Assembly: GCF_002994635.1 (NCBI RefSeq)
Contig: NZ_PVNL01000041.1
Span: 124,001-188,000, forward strand
From: Enhygromyxa salina
GTDB lineage: Bacteria; Myxococcota_A; Polyangia; Nannocystales; Nannocystaceae
Length of the DNA: 64,000 nt
Reading direction: 5' to 3'
The position numbers were made by a program, and so were the translations under genes. The notes beneath the pieces were generated by a model, which saw only the letters and a program-made list of their open reading frames with translations, was not told the origin of the DNA and ran no database searches. Positions 1 through 9,292 of the stretch are shown in pieces; within the stretch, counting starts at the first letter, position 1, and each line of letters starts with the position of its first letter.

Positions 1-2
1 CG

Positions 3-194
3 CACCCGTATCTGCCGGGCCTCGAGGCCTACCGCGAGGAGAACGCGATCGGCATGGACGACGGCGAGAAGCGCAAACGTGACCGGGCCAAGCGCAAGGC
101 CGACAAGGCGACCGCGTCGGATCCGGCCGAGAAGTACTCGCTCGACAATCTCCATAGCATGCCGATCGACCAGCGGCCGCCCAGCTTCAACTGA
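3..194 (+). CDS. C-terminal end of an unidentified protein (5' end outside window)
   Basis: An open frame enters from the left edge and ends at TGA 192-194. The 63 visible residues are strongly charged, with a Lys/Arg/Asp-rich stretch (about residues 22-38 of the visible part, containing KRKRDRAKRKADK), and end in RPPSFN. High GC at third codon positions and an immediately following terminator-like hairpin (211-236) support a real gene end. There is not enough sequence to recognise a family. The basic stretch could be a linker or a nucleic-acid-contacting tail, but that is a guess. Confidence 0.6.
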   Translation, partial: HPYLPGLEAYREENAIGMDDGEKRKRDRAKRKADKATASDPAEKYSLDNLHSMPIDQRPPSFN

Positions 195-210
195 GCGACC
201 CCACAGCGTG

Positions 211-236
211 GGCCGATCCTCGCTCGGCCAATTTTT
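211..236 (+). terminator. Rho-independent terminator
   Basis: GGCCGA (211-216) pairs perfectly with TCGGCC (224-229) around a 7-nt loop and is followed by AATTTTT (230-236). It starts 16 nt after the stop of the partial gene, the expected place for an intrinsic terminator. Confidence 0.7.
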
Positions 237-577
237 GCGAGGTACACGGTGCAAGCGAGCCCAGCAACGGATAGGATGAGGCCCACGTCGCTCGGACCTC
301 GCCCGCGCGTGGCGACTCTCCGGGACGCGGCGCTGATCGCCCCACGCACGATGCTGCCCGCCATCAACTCGAGCATGACGATCGTGCTCATCAACCATCC
401 AATCGATCTCGCTGCTCCCGCTGACTCGGTTCCGTGGTCTCGCCACGAGCGGAGCGGACACTGCAACCAAGAGCCGTGCAGCGTCCCCAGCCACCGTGCA
501 GTGTTCGTGTCTTTGACCACCAACGGATCTCGAACGCGAGCCTGTGGTTCGGCGTACACAGGAGCAACCTAAAGCCT
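237..577. other. Intergenic region, no supported gene
   Basis: About 340 nt between the terminator and the TPR gene. Several overlapping ORFs exist on both strands (for example minus strand 29-559), but they read through the terminator and the upstream coding gene and have no recognisable motif. The region presumably carries the promoter of the TPR gene; no clear -35/-10 pair was seen. Confidence 0.4.
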
Positions 578-3079
578 GTGGCCGACTCCCGCCTCACCCA
601 GCCGCGTGATCTAATCGGGGACATTCACGCACAGCAGCGCCGCAAGCTGTTTCGTCGCGTGGCGCTGGGTGTCGCGCTGTTCGTGATGTTGTTGTTGATC
701 GCGATCGCGCTGAAGTTTCTGGCCGACCGCCGCCATCGTGACGCGTGCCTGACCGAGGCCACCCAGGGCTTCTCGCTGGGGACCTCCGCCGAGCTCGTCA
801 TCGTCGCGACCAAGCTCGAGACCTGCATCGGCGAGCACCCCAAAGATCCGCTGCTGCACGGCGCGCTCGCGCTGACCCGCGCCCAGCTGCTGGCCGAGTT
901 TGGTGAGTCGGACGAGGAGGCCCACGACGCGGTGGCCGCCCTCGCCGACCTCGAATTCCCGACCCACGACGGCGAGCTCGCCCAGGTCATGCTCGACCTC
1001 GACGACGGCAACCTCGACTCGGCGCGCGACCGCCTGCCCACAATCGCCGACATGGACGACACGAGCAGCATCGCGCCGAACCACGAGGTCTGGGTGAGCG
1101 GCATGCTGGCGATCGCCGACCCAGAGGCGAACATCGACGACGCGATCGACACGATCACCGCGACCTTGCCCGACGACGGCTCCATCTCGATCCGCCGGTT
1201 GCTCGCAACCTTGCACATGCACGCGGGCGACCCAGCGCCGGCCCTGGCCCAGCTCGTCGACGCGCGCGCGCGCAGCCAGACGCATCTTGGGTTGGCGGCC
1301 GACGAGGCGCTCTACAACGCGCTGCTGCGGCAGAAGCTGGCCGGCGTGGCCGACGTCGCCGATCAGCTGCTCGGCGGCGGCTTCGAGATCGCCCAACGCG
1401 ACCGCGCCCACGCGCTCCTGGCTCGCGGGGTCGTGCGGGTCCAGTCCGGCGAGATCGAAGAGGGCATGAAGCTCGTCGATCAGGCCTGGGTCATGCTGCC
1501 CGGCTGGGACAAGCTCTCGCGCACGCTCGCGCTCGAGATGGCGATGGAGGCCGGCGATGGTGCTCGCGCGCGCAAGTGGATCGACGAGGCCGGCCTGCGC
1601 GCGTCCGAGTCCGAGATCTACGAGGCGTGGGTCAAGCTGGTCGAGGGCGACGTCATGTCGGCGCTCGAAGATCTCGCCAAGCTGCCGCAGGAGCACCCTC
1701 GGGTCGCGCTGCTGCAGGGCCTGGCGCTGGTCGAGCAAAATCGCTTCGTCGAGGCCCAGCCGTGGCTCGAGCGGGCCGACAAATTGATCCCGGGTCGCGT
1801 CGACGTCGAGGTCGCGCGCGCCCGCGTGGAGGTGCACACCGGTGACCCCGAGGCCGCGCGGCGCAAGCTCGACGCGCTCAGTGCCGAAGAGCCGTTCGCG
1901 CCGCGGGCGTGGACTGGGCTCGGCGAGGCCAACGTCGCGGTCGCCTATCGAGACAGCAAGACCAAGCCTGGCGGCAAGCCCGACGCGACGGCGCTCCGCG
2001 ACGCTCGCCGGGCGTTCAGGAAGGCCGTCGAGATCGAGCGGATGCCGTCCGAGGCCTACCTGCACCTCGCGGAGCTGACCGACGCCAAGCGCCGCGAAGA
2101 TCCCAAGCTGGTCCCCGAGGTGCTCGACCTGTTCGCCAAGGCGGTCGCCGCCAACCCCAAGCTCCCGCGCTACGCCGAGCGAGAGGCGCTGTACCTGGCC
2201 GAGCTCAACTTCCGGACCCAGGCGATCGACAAGCTCGAGGCCGTGCTCGATCGCCCTGGCACCACCGCCCAGGTCCCGCTCGCGCTCGCCCAGCTGGCGC
2301 TGCGACAGATCGAATTTGGTGACCGCGTCGAGCTCCCGCCCAAGTTCGACGAGTGGCTCGAGCAGGCCAAGACCCGCGGCGGCGTCCCCCCTCGGACCCT
2401 GGATCTGCTGGCCGCGCGGGCCATGCTCGCGCGCCAACAACCCAAAGAGGCGCTCGCCAAGCTCGAGCCGTTGCTCGCCGCCAACGAGGCCGACCTCGAC
2501 GCGCGGATCTACATCGTCCACGCGCACATGGATCTGCGTGACCGCGACACCGCGCTCGCGGTCGTCAAGCGCGGGCTCGGGGTGCTGCCCGACGAGGTCA
2601 AGGGCCGGCTGTACTTCGACTGGGCCAACGTCATGGCGCGCGGCGGCAAGCGTCGCCCAGCTGCCAACTACGCCAACAACGGGTGGAAGAAGCTCGCCAA
2701 GCAGTCGGACGTCTCGGTCGCCGAGTTCCTGCTCCACGCAGAGGACGCGATCCGCTTGCTCAATCGCGACATGCAGCCCAAGCCGGCCGCCGTGATCGGC
2801 CGCGAGATCACCGAGCTGGTGCCGTTTCACAGCGACGCGTGGGTGATCCGCGCTGACGCAGAGATGCGCACCAACCGGGGCAGCGACGCGAAAGCGAGCG
2901 CCGAGAAGGCCGTCGATCTCGACGACGAAAACGCGCGCGCGCACGAGGTGCTCGCGCAGGTGTGGCTGCGCTTTGGCTACAAAGATCGCGCGAAAGAGTC
3001 GTTCGAGCGAGCGCTCGAGCTCGCCGCGGGCACACCGCGCGAGAAAGACATCAAGAAGAGCCTCGCGGGCGTCGGCTAG
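578..3079 (+). CDS. Membrane-anchored TPR-repeat protein
   Basis: I chose GTG 578 (833 aa) because a GGAG (561-564) lies upstream and the next residues lead straight into a basic stretch and one transmembrane helix (about residues 28-47, rich in Val/Leu/Ile). The frame stays open up to 434 but that extension looks non-coding. After the helix the protein is almost entirely alpha-helical repeats with TPR-like spacing (A..LA.....P....A), for example the last repeat ARAHEVLAQVWLRFGYKDRA near the C-terminus. TPR proteins are scaffolds; one N-terminal anchor suggests a large periplasmic scaffold. The partner is unknown. It stands alone, followed by the candidate selenoprotein gene after about 115 nt. 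Confidence 0.8.
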   Translation: MADSRLTQPRDLIGDIHAQQRRKLFRRVALGVALFVMLLLIAIALKFLADRRHRDACLTEATQGFSLGTSAELVIVATKLETCIGEHPKDPLLHGALALTRAQLLAEFGESDEEAHDAVAALADLEFPTHDGELAQVMLDLDDGNLDSARDRLPTIADMDDTSSIAPNHEVWVSGMLAIADPEANIDDAIDTITATLPDDGSISIRRLLATLHMHAGDPAPALAQLVDARARSQTHLGLAADEALYNALLRQKLAGVADVADQLLGGGFEIAQRDRAHALLARGVVRVQSGEIEEGMKLVDQAWVMLPGWDKLSRTLALEMAMEAGDGARARKWIDEAGLRASESEIYEAWVKLVEGDVMSALEDLAKLPQEHPRVALLQGLALVEQNRFVEAQPWLERADKLIPGRVDVEVARARVEVHTGDPEAARRKLDALSAEEPFAPRAWTGLGEANVAVAYRDSKTKPGGKPDATALRDARRAFRKAVEIERMPSEAYLHLAELTDAKRREDPKLVPEVLDLFAKAVAANPKLPRYAEREALYLAELNFRTQAIDKLEAVLDRPGTTAQVPLALAQLALRQIEFGDRVELPPKFDEWLEQAKTRGGVPPRTLDLLAARAMLARQQPKEALAKLEPLLAANEADLDARIYIVHAHMDLRDRDTALAVVKRGLGVLPDEVKGRLYFDWANVMARGGKRRPAANYANNGWKKLAKQSDVSVAEFLLHAEDAIRLLNRDMQPKPAAVIGREITELVPFHSDAWVIRADAEMRTNRGSDAKASAEKAVDLDDENARAHEVLAQVWLRFGYKDRAKESFERALELAAGTPREKDIKKSLAGVG

Positions 3080-3195
3080 ATCCTCGTTGGCACCCTGCCG
3101 CGAGGTCTGTGTCGACGGATTGGGGTCGGCCCTCGCGGCCTGCGCGGCCGATGAGAAGGGCGACTCAGCGTCACGCCGCGTGTATCGTGAACGCG

Positions 3196-4773
3196 GTGGG
3201 CGTCCCCATTGCAGACATCGACTGGCTAGAGAGCCTCGATAGCGCGATTCCCCGCGCTCAGCAGCAGGGCAAGCTGATCGTGCTCAAGCCGCTCGGCCAG
3301 GGGCTGTCCTGCGAGCAGCACTGGTGACCCGCCGGGAGCTACACGAGGGCAGTTAGCCTCTCGAACGCTGCCGTCACGACGTGCATCAACCGTCACTTCA
3401 TCCCGGTCCGCTTCGCGATGTGGAAGCACGAGGAGATCGGGGTGGATCCCGTCGGCAGGAATGTCGTCAACACCTACTCGCGCGACGCCCTGCTCCCGGG
3501 GCTCCTCGCGACCGACACCAACCGCAACGTGCTGGGCTTCTCGCACGCGTGGGCCTCGGCCGAGGAGACCCTGGCGATGCTCGAGCAGGTCCTGCGCGAC
3601 CACGCCAAGCTCCCCGAGGACCAGCTGTGCTTCGATCCCTACGACCGCGGGGACTCGGCTCAGCGTGATCTGCTGGCGCTCGAGGCCGCGTTCGAGGCCG
3701 GCGACGTGGCGGCCCGGGCGGCGCTCGTGACTCCGCTCGGCGCCTGGCTGACGCGGACCCCCGACGTCCACCACCAGACCGGGGCGCTCGCCCGGGTCTT
3801 GCTCGGCGAGGCGCTCTACAACGCCGGGCAGGTGCTCGAGGCGGAGGCGATGTGGCAGGACATGCTCGACGTCTACCCGGCCCATCCGCTGCGCCACCGG
3901 GCCTACTACAACCTCCGCGACCGCAACGCGTGGCCAACCGGGGCCTCGCCGCAGCTGGCGGGGACCCCCGTGCCCGGGCCATCGCACCACCCACCGGTGG
4001 TGCCCAACCCGGCACGCAGGCAGGCGGCGCTCGAGCGCGCCCGCACGGATCCGAATGTCTGGTGGTCCCGCAGCGGCCTCCCGTTCGTGAAGATCCCAGC
4101 CGGAACGTTCACCATGGGGGGCACGCCCGCGGTGTTCGAGAACGAGCTGCCGCTGCGTCGCGTGACGATCAGCGAGCCGTTTTGGCTGTCGCTGTGGCCG
4201 GTCACCCGCGCGGTCTGGGCGAGCGTCGACACCACGCGCTGGCCCGGGGCGGCGTCCGAAGGGTTGGCAGGTGAGCTCCCGGCCACCCAGTTCACCTACC
4301 CAGAGGCCCAGGCCGCCGCCCGCCAGCTCGGCGAGCTCGATGGCGTCGCGTACCAGCTGCCGACCGAGGCCCAGTGGGAGCTCGCGGCCCGGGCCGGGCT
4401 GGACTCGAAGCGCTACCCGTGGGGCGACGCGCCGCTGACCCCGGACCTCGCCAACGCCGTGGGCCAGCGGCCCGTGCCCGTCGCATGCTACCCACCGAAC
4501 GGGTTTGGGCTGTACGACATGGTCGGAAACACGGGCGAGTGGACAGCCGATCGCTACCGCGGTGACGCCTACTCGCTCACCCCGTCTGCGTGCACCGACC
4601 CCGTGGGCCCGACGGCCGAGGACCCGGAAGATGTCTACGTCGTCCGGGCCTCGATCTGTGGCAGCCCGTTCATGGTCTCCAGCGCGCGCGTCAGCTGGCG
4701 AACCGGCGTGTGGACGAAGCACAACCACGGGGCGATCGGTCTGCGCCTGTGCTTTCGCGGCGATCCCCGGTGA
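3196..4773 (+). CDS. Candidate selenoprotein: thioredoxin-like domain + FGE-sulfatase-fold domain, in-frame TGA (Sec44)
   Basis: One frame runs from about 3151/3187/3196 to TGA 4771-4773, interrupted only by TGA 3325-3327. From GTG 3196 the product is 525 residues. Residues about 5-110 resemble a thioredoxin-like (DUF255-type) fold: GKLIVLKPLG, then C39-E-Q-H-W-[TGA44], then INRHFIPVRF. In such domains the W is normally followed by Cys, so TGA sits where a redox Cys is expected. A SECIS-like hairpin follows at 3337-3369. Residues about 110-290 are helical linker; about 295-520 form an FGE-sulfatase domain (VKIPAGTFTMGG, LPTEAQWELAARAG, YPWG, GNTGEWTADRY). The Cys pair of sulfatase-activating enzymes is absent (FMVSSARV at that place), so it is probably not a true FGE. 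Alternatives are a nonsense mutation or a sequencing error; the intact coding signal on both sides argues against decay. The start is uncertain. Confidence 0.65.
3337..3369 (+). promoter_or_regulatory. SECIS-like stem-loop downstream of in-frame TGA
   Basis: CGAGGGC (3344-3350) pairs with GCC-U-CUCG (3356-3363) with one bulged U (3359), enclosing the loop AGUUA (3351-3355), whose second base is G. An outer AGC/GCU pair (3337-3339 with 3367-3369) extends the stem across an internal loop. The apical loop begins 24 nt after the TGA. Bacterial SECIS elements lie within the coding region just after UGA, with a G in the first two loop positions and roughly 16-37 nt spacing, so the geometry fits. 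The bulge here is on the 3' arm, unlike E. coli fdhF. Confidence 0.5.
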
Positions 4774-4850
4774 GGGGGCCGCTGAGCTTCGCCGAGCGTG
4801 AAATTCAGCCGGTCGGTGTCTCGGAGCACTCCCCGGGTTAGAACGACCGG

Positions 4851-5699
4851 ATGGACACCCGACTCAAGGGCCTGACCGTGCTGATCACCGGAGCGTCTGG
4901 CGGCATCGGTGAGGCGCTCGCCGAGGAGTTTGCCAACGAGGGCGCCAACCTGGTGCTGCACGGTCACAGCCGGGCCGACAAGCTCGAGGACCTCGTGGGT
5001 CTCGAGGGGTGGGGTGAGCGGGCGCTGGTCGGCACCGCGGATCTGCGCAAGCCCGAGACCCTCGACGAGCTGTTCGAGCAGGGGCGTCAGCGCTTTGGTC
5101 GGATCGACGTGGTCGTGGCCAACGCCGGGATCTGGCCGCCCGAACCCAAGCCACTGCACGAGCTCTCGGTCGAGCGGATCCGCGAGGTGATCGACGTCAA
5201 CTTGATCGGGACGATCGTCACGTGTCGCAGCTTCGCGGCCCAGCTGGCCGCGTATGGGCCTCGCGCGGACGGGCGCGGCGCGAGCGTGTGCTTGATCGGG
5301 TCGACGGCCGGGCGGTTTGGCGAGGCGCACCACCTCGAGTACGCGGTCAGCAAGGCCGGGATGTACGGGCTGATGCGCAGCTTGAAGAACGAGCTGGTCG
5401 CGCTCGATCCCTGGGCGCGGGTCAACCTCGTCGAGCCGGGCTGGACGGTGACGCCGATGGCCGAGGCGGCGCTGGCGGAGGAGGGGACGGTCGATCGCGT
5501 GTGCGCGACCATGGCGTTGCGACAGCTGGCGCGGCCGGCCGATGTGGCGCGGGCGGTGGTGTTCTTGAGCTCGCCCGCGCTGGCTCGGCATGTGTCGGGG
5601 GAGGTGATCACGGTCGCGGGTGGCATGGAGGGGCGGCGGCTGTGGGAGCCGGAGCAGATCGATCCGATGGTGGTGCGATCTCGGCTCGAGCGGGACTGA
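4851..5699 (+). CDS. Short-chain dehydrogenase/reductase
   Basis: 282 aa from ATG 4851. Classical SDR features: Rossmann glycine motif TGASGGIG (about residues 14-21), NAG in VVANAGIW, catalytic Ser in IGSTAG, Tyr-x3-Lys in YAVSKAG, and the PG motif after it in VEPGWTVTPM. It would be an NAD(P)-dependent oxidoreductase of a hydroxyl/keto substrate in the cytoplasm; the substrate cannot be read from sequence. It lies alone, 77 nt after the candidate selenoprotein gene and convergent with ileS (30 nt gap). Confidence 0.9.
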   Translation: MDTRLKGLTVLITGASGGIGEALAEEFANEGANLVLHGHSRADKLEDLVGLEGWGERALVGTADLRKPETLDELFEQGRQRFGRIDVVVANAGIWPPEPKPLHELSVERIREVIDVNLIGTIVTCRSFAAQLAAYGPRADGRGASVCLIGSTAGRFGEAHHLEYAVSKAGMYGLMRSLKNELVALDPWARVNLVEPGWTVTPMAEAALAEEGTVDRVCATMALRQLARPADVARAVVFLSSPALARHVSGEVITVAGGMEGRRLWEPEQIDPMVVRSRLERD

Positions 5700-5729
5700 G
5701 CCGGGTAGCTCGGGCCGTCGCTGATCAGC

Positions 5730-8700
5730 TCACCGAGCCGGCGCCACCGTGATCCCGAGCCCCAGCTGCTCGCCGTCGATCTCGTCTTCGCCCTGGTGCG
5801 TGTGCCCGCCGCTCCCCGGGTTGACCTCCAGCACGCTCGCCAGGGTCTCCGCCTGGATCAACCCCCGCAGATCCTCACGCGCCAGCGCCCCAAACAGCTT
5901 GGTCTGCTCCGCACACGTGACCGCGAGCTCGATGCGATCGCTGACATCCAGATCCGACCCCTTGCGCAGGTTCTGGATCCGATTGATCAGCTCGCGCACC
6001 AGCCCCTCTTGCTCGAGCGCCACGTCGATCGTGGTGTCGAGCACGACGGTGATGCCCTCGGCGCTGTCGGCCACCCGCCCCGGCAGCGGCGCGCGGTGAA
6101 ACAACAGATCCTCGGCGCTGAGCGGCTCGCCCTCGAGCTCGACGCTGCCGCCCTCCAAGATCTCGCGCAGCCGAGCGGGCTCGAGCTGCTCGACCGCCGT
6201 CGCGACGACCTTCATCTTCTTGCCCAGCTTGCGCCCGAGCACCTTGAAGTTGGCCTTGGCCGACAGCGAGACCAGCCCGGCGTCGTCCTCGACGACCTCG
6301 ATCGTCTTGACGTTGAGCTCGCTCTCGATCTCCGCGGCGAAGCGCACGACGGCCGCGCGCACCTCGGGGTCACGACTCGCAACGGTCAGCGAGGGCAGCG
6401 GTCGGCGGACGCCGATCCGCTCGGCCTCGCGCAGGGCCATGGCCAGACCCACGACCTTGCGCGCGCGCGCGACCTGGCGCTCGAGCTCGAGGTCGATCAG
6501 CGACTCATCGACGACCGGGAACCGCTGCAGGTGAACGGAGTCGCCGTCGGGACCCTCGGCCAGCCCCACGTCGACGACCAGGCGCTGGTACAGGTGCTCG
6601 CAGAAGAACGGCAACACCGGGGCCATGCAGTGGGCGATCGTGACCAGCACCCGATACAAGGTCGCGTAGGCCTCGCGCTTGTCCTGATCGTCCTCGCTCG
6701 CGCCCCGCCAGTAGCGACGGCGACCGCGGCGGATGTACCAGTTGTTGAGCTCGTCACACATGGCGAGCCACTCGGGCACCAGGTTGTCGAGGTTGTAGGC
6801 CTCGAACTCGCCGCGCAGCCGGGCGACGAAGCTCTGCACGCGCGACAGGATCCACAGATCCAGCTCGCTGGTCGGCCGCGCGCTCAGGGTCTCGCGCGTG
6901 GGCACCCAGCCGTCGGCGCGGGCGTAGGTGACCAGGAAGTTGTAGGCGTTCTGCAGCGGCAAGATCGCGGCCTTGACCATGTCGCGGACGATCAGCCCCT
7001 TGGTGTCCTTGGCGTCGCGACCAAAGCGCATCGGCTCGGCGCGAACCACCGGACCCGAGATCAAGTAGGCCCGCAGCGCGTCGGCCCCGAACGCCTCGAC
7101 CACGCCGAGCGGGTCGGGGTAGTTCTGCAGCCGCTTGGACATCTTCTTGCCGTCGGCGGCGAGGATCAGCCCGTTGACGATCACGTTCTTGAACGCCGGC
7201 CGCTGAAACAGCGCGGTCGAGAGCACGTGCAGCGTGTAGAACCAGCCGCGCGTCTGATCCAGACCCTCGGCGATGAAGTCGGCCGGGAGGTTGTCCTCCA
7301 CGTACTGCTTCTTGCTCGGGTCGAACGGGTAGTGGTTTTGCGCGTAGGGCATCGAGCCCGACTCGAACCAGCAGTCGAACACCTCGGAGATCCGGCGCAT
7401 GGTCCCGCCGGGCGTCCGCTCCGACGCGAAGCTGATGTCGTCGACGCTCTCGCGGTGCAGGTCCGTGATTGAGCCCGGCTCGAGCCCGGCGCGTCGCTCG
7501 AGCTCGGCGATCGAGCTGATGCAGACCATGTCGGCCGGGTCCTCGTCGCACCGCCAGATCGGCAGCGGCGTACCCCAGTAGCGGTTGCGGCTGAGGTTCC
7601 AGTCGCGGGCCACGCCCAGCCAGTTGCCAAACCGCCCGCTGCCGACGTGCTTGGGCACCCAGTGGATCTCATCGTTGTTCGCGAGCAGCTGCTCGCGCAT
7701 GTCCTCGACCTTCATGAACCAGGTCGAGATCGCCATGTACAGCAGCGGCTCGTCGGTGCGGTAGCAGTGCGGGTAGGCGTGGCGGTAGACGTCTTGATCG
7801 ACGAGCTGCTTGGCGTCCTTGAGCTTCAGGACGATGCCCTTGTCAGCCTGCTTGGCCCGCTGCCCGGCGAACTCGGGGACCCGCTCGTCGAACACGCCGT
7901 TGAGGTCCATCGGCCGAACCAGCGGCAGACCCTCACGCTTGCCGACCTCGAAGTCATCCTCACCGAAGGCCGGGGCCTGGTGGACGATCCCGGTGCCCGT
8001 GTCGGTCGTGACGTAGTCGGCGACCACCACCTTGAACGCCCAGCGCGAGCCGTCCTCGCGCTCGCGGTACTCGGCAAAATAGGGAAACAGCGGCGCGTAG
8101 GCGAGGCCCGCCAGCTCGCTGCCCTTGCGCCGCTCGAGCTCCTGGGTCTCGCCGACGCGCTTGCGCTCCTGGTACTGGGCGAGCAACCCCGGCTCGATCC
8201 ACGCGAGCTCACCGGTCTCGACGACCCGGACCTTGGCGTAGACGACGTCGGGGTGGACGGCCAGCGCGAGGTTGCTCGGCAGCGTCCACGGGGTCGTCGT
8301 CCAGGCCCACAAGAACGTGCCGGGCTCGTCCTCGAGCTCGAAGCGAACCGTGATGCTGGGATCGTCGCGGAGCTTGTGGCCGTCCTTGCCGGTCTTGGGG
8401 TTGCGCTCTTGCGGACCCTGGGCGACCTCGAAGTTCGACAGCGGCGTGCCCAGCAGCGGAGACACGGGCTGCACTCGGTGGCCCTCGTAGATCCGGCCCT
8501 GCTCCCACAGCTGCGCAAACACCCACCACACGCTCTCCATGAACGTGGGGTCCATGGTCTTGTAGTCGTCGTCGAAGTCGACCCAGCGACCCATTCGCTC
8601 GACGACCTTGCGCCATTCTTGCGTGTAGCGGAGCACGCCGGCCCGGCACGCGGCGTTGAATTTTGGCACCCCGAGCGCCTCGATCTCCGCGCGGCCGTGC

Positions 8701-9053
8701 ACATCGAGCTCGTCCTCGACCAGGCTCTCGATCGGAAGACCGTGGCAATCCCAGCCAAACCTGCGCTCGACCGCGTAGCCGTTCATGGCCCAGTAGCGGG
8801 GCACCACGTCCTTGATGGTTCCGGCGAGCAAGTGCCCGTAGTGGGGCAGACCGGTCGCAAACGGCGGGCCGTCGAAGAACACGAAGCTCGGCTTGGGCGG
8901 GCCGCCGCCGGCGTCCTCGCCGGGCCGCCGCCCATGTAAGCTGCGGTACTCGACCTCGTAGGTGCCCCACAGCTCGATGATGCGTCGCTCGATCGCCGGC
9001 AGGTCGAACGGTGCAAGAGGCGCCACGAACCCAGTATCTGGTGCTTTGGTCAT
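5730..9053 (-). CDS. ileS: Isoleucyl-tRNA synthetase (eukaryote-like type 2)
   Basis: 1107 aa class I aminoacyl-tRNA synthetase. It shows the HIGH-type motif HYGH (residues 71-74) inside GLPHYGHLLAGT, the CP1 editing region with TTTPWTLPSN, KMSKR (637-641), and a C-terminal tRNA-binding region ending without the zinc-binding cysteines of standard bacterial IleRS. The sequence around the HIGH motif (FVFFDGPPFATGLPHYGH) is typical of the eukaryote-like clade (IleRS2), known for reduced mupirocin sensitivity. ATG 9053 starts the N-terminal conserved block at a normal distance. Divergent from the lipoprotein gene at 9293; the 239-nt gap should hold both promoters. No T-box was seen. Confidence 0.95.
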   Translation of the reverse strand: MTKAPDTGFVAPLAPFDLPAIERRIIELWGTYEVEYRSLHGRRPGEDAGGGPPKPSFVFFDGPPFATGLPHYGHLLAGTIKDVVPRYWAMNGYAVERRFGWDCHGLPIESLVEDELDVHGRAEIEALGVPKFNAACRAGVLRYTQEWRKVVERMGRWVDFDDDYKTMDPTFMESVWWVFAQLWEQGRIYEGHRVQPVSPLLGTPLSNFEVAQGPQERNPKTGKDGHKLRDDPSITVRFELEDEPGTFLWAWTTTPWTLPSNLALAVHPDVVYAKVRVVETGELAWIEPGLLAQYQERKRVGETQELERRKGSELAGLAYAPLFPYFAEYREREDGSRWAFKVVVADYVTTDTGTGIVHQAPAFGEDDFEVGKREGLPLVRPMDLNGVFDERVPEFAGQRAKQADKGIVLKLKDAKQLVDQDVYRHAYPHCYRTDEPLLYMAISTWFMKVEDMREQLLANNDEIHWVPKHVGSGRFGNWLGVARDWNLSRNRYWGTPLPIWRCDEDPADMVCISSIAELERRAGLEPGSITDLHRESVDDISFASERTPGGTMRRISEVFDCWFESGSMPYAQNHYPFDPSKKQYVEDNLPADFIAEGLDQTRGWFYTLHVLSTALFQRPAFKNVIVNGLILAADGKKMSKRLQNYPDPLGVVEAFGADALRAYLISGPVVRAEPMRFGRDAKDTKGLIVRDMVKAAILPLQNAYNFLVTYARADGWVPTRETLSARPTSELDLWILSRVQSFVARLRGEFEAYNLDNLVPEWLAMCDELNNWYIRRGRRRYWRGASEDDQDKREAYATLYRVLVTIAHCMAPVLPFFCEHLYQRLVVDVGLAEGPDGDSVHLQRFPVVDESLIDLELERQVARARKVVGLAMALREAERIGVRRPLPSLTVASRDPEVRAAVVRFAAEIESELNVKTIEVVEDDAGLVSLSAKANFKVLGRKLGKKMKVVATAVEQLEPARLREILEGGSVELEGEPLSAEDLLFHRAPLPGRVADSAEGITVVLDTTIDVALEQEGLVRELINRIQNLRKGSDLDVSDRIELAVTCAEQTKLFGALAREDLRGLIQAETLASVLEVNPGSGGHTHQGEDEIDGEQLGLGITVAPAR

Positions 9054-9292
9054 GTTGGCCTTGGGACCCGCTCGAACCTATACGGGCCCGTGGATCGCGG
9101 CAACGCCCACTCAGACCGCTCAGACGCTCGTGACCCAAGACACGCATTCTTGGCGGCAACCCCTTCGACCGCATTGCCGGCTTGGCCCGCGACCGGTAAA
9201 GTGGCCGTGGCTTTCTGGCCACGAAAACGAGACGGGCATCCTTCCCCCCCCACGCTCATCACTCGCTTTTGGCCCCCGCACGGAGTCTTCAG

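Noticed and set aside
29..559. 176-codon minus-strand ORF at the left edge
   Set aside because: Crosses the upstream gene and its terminator; no motif, though it has one hydrophobic stretch.
611..2944. 777-codon minus-strand ORF opposite the TPR gene
   Set aside because: Arg/Leu/Gly/Val-rich shadow with no motif; the plus strand has TPR periodicity and a transmembrane anchor.
3226..4728. 500-codon minus-strand ORF opposite the candidate selenoprotein
   Set aside because: No motif; the plus-strand reading contains clear FGE-fold signatures.
5796..7472. Plus-strand ORF opposite ileS
   Set aside because: Shadow of a well-conserved tRNA synthetase.
9054..9292. T-box riboswitch before ileS
   Set aside because: No T-box sequence or specifier-stem features recognised in the leader on the minus strand.
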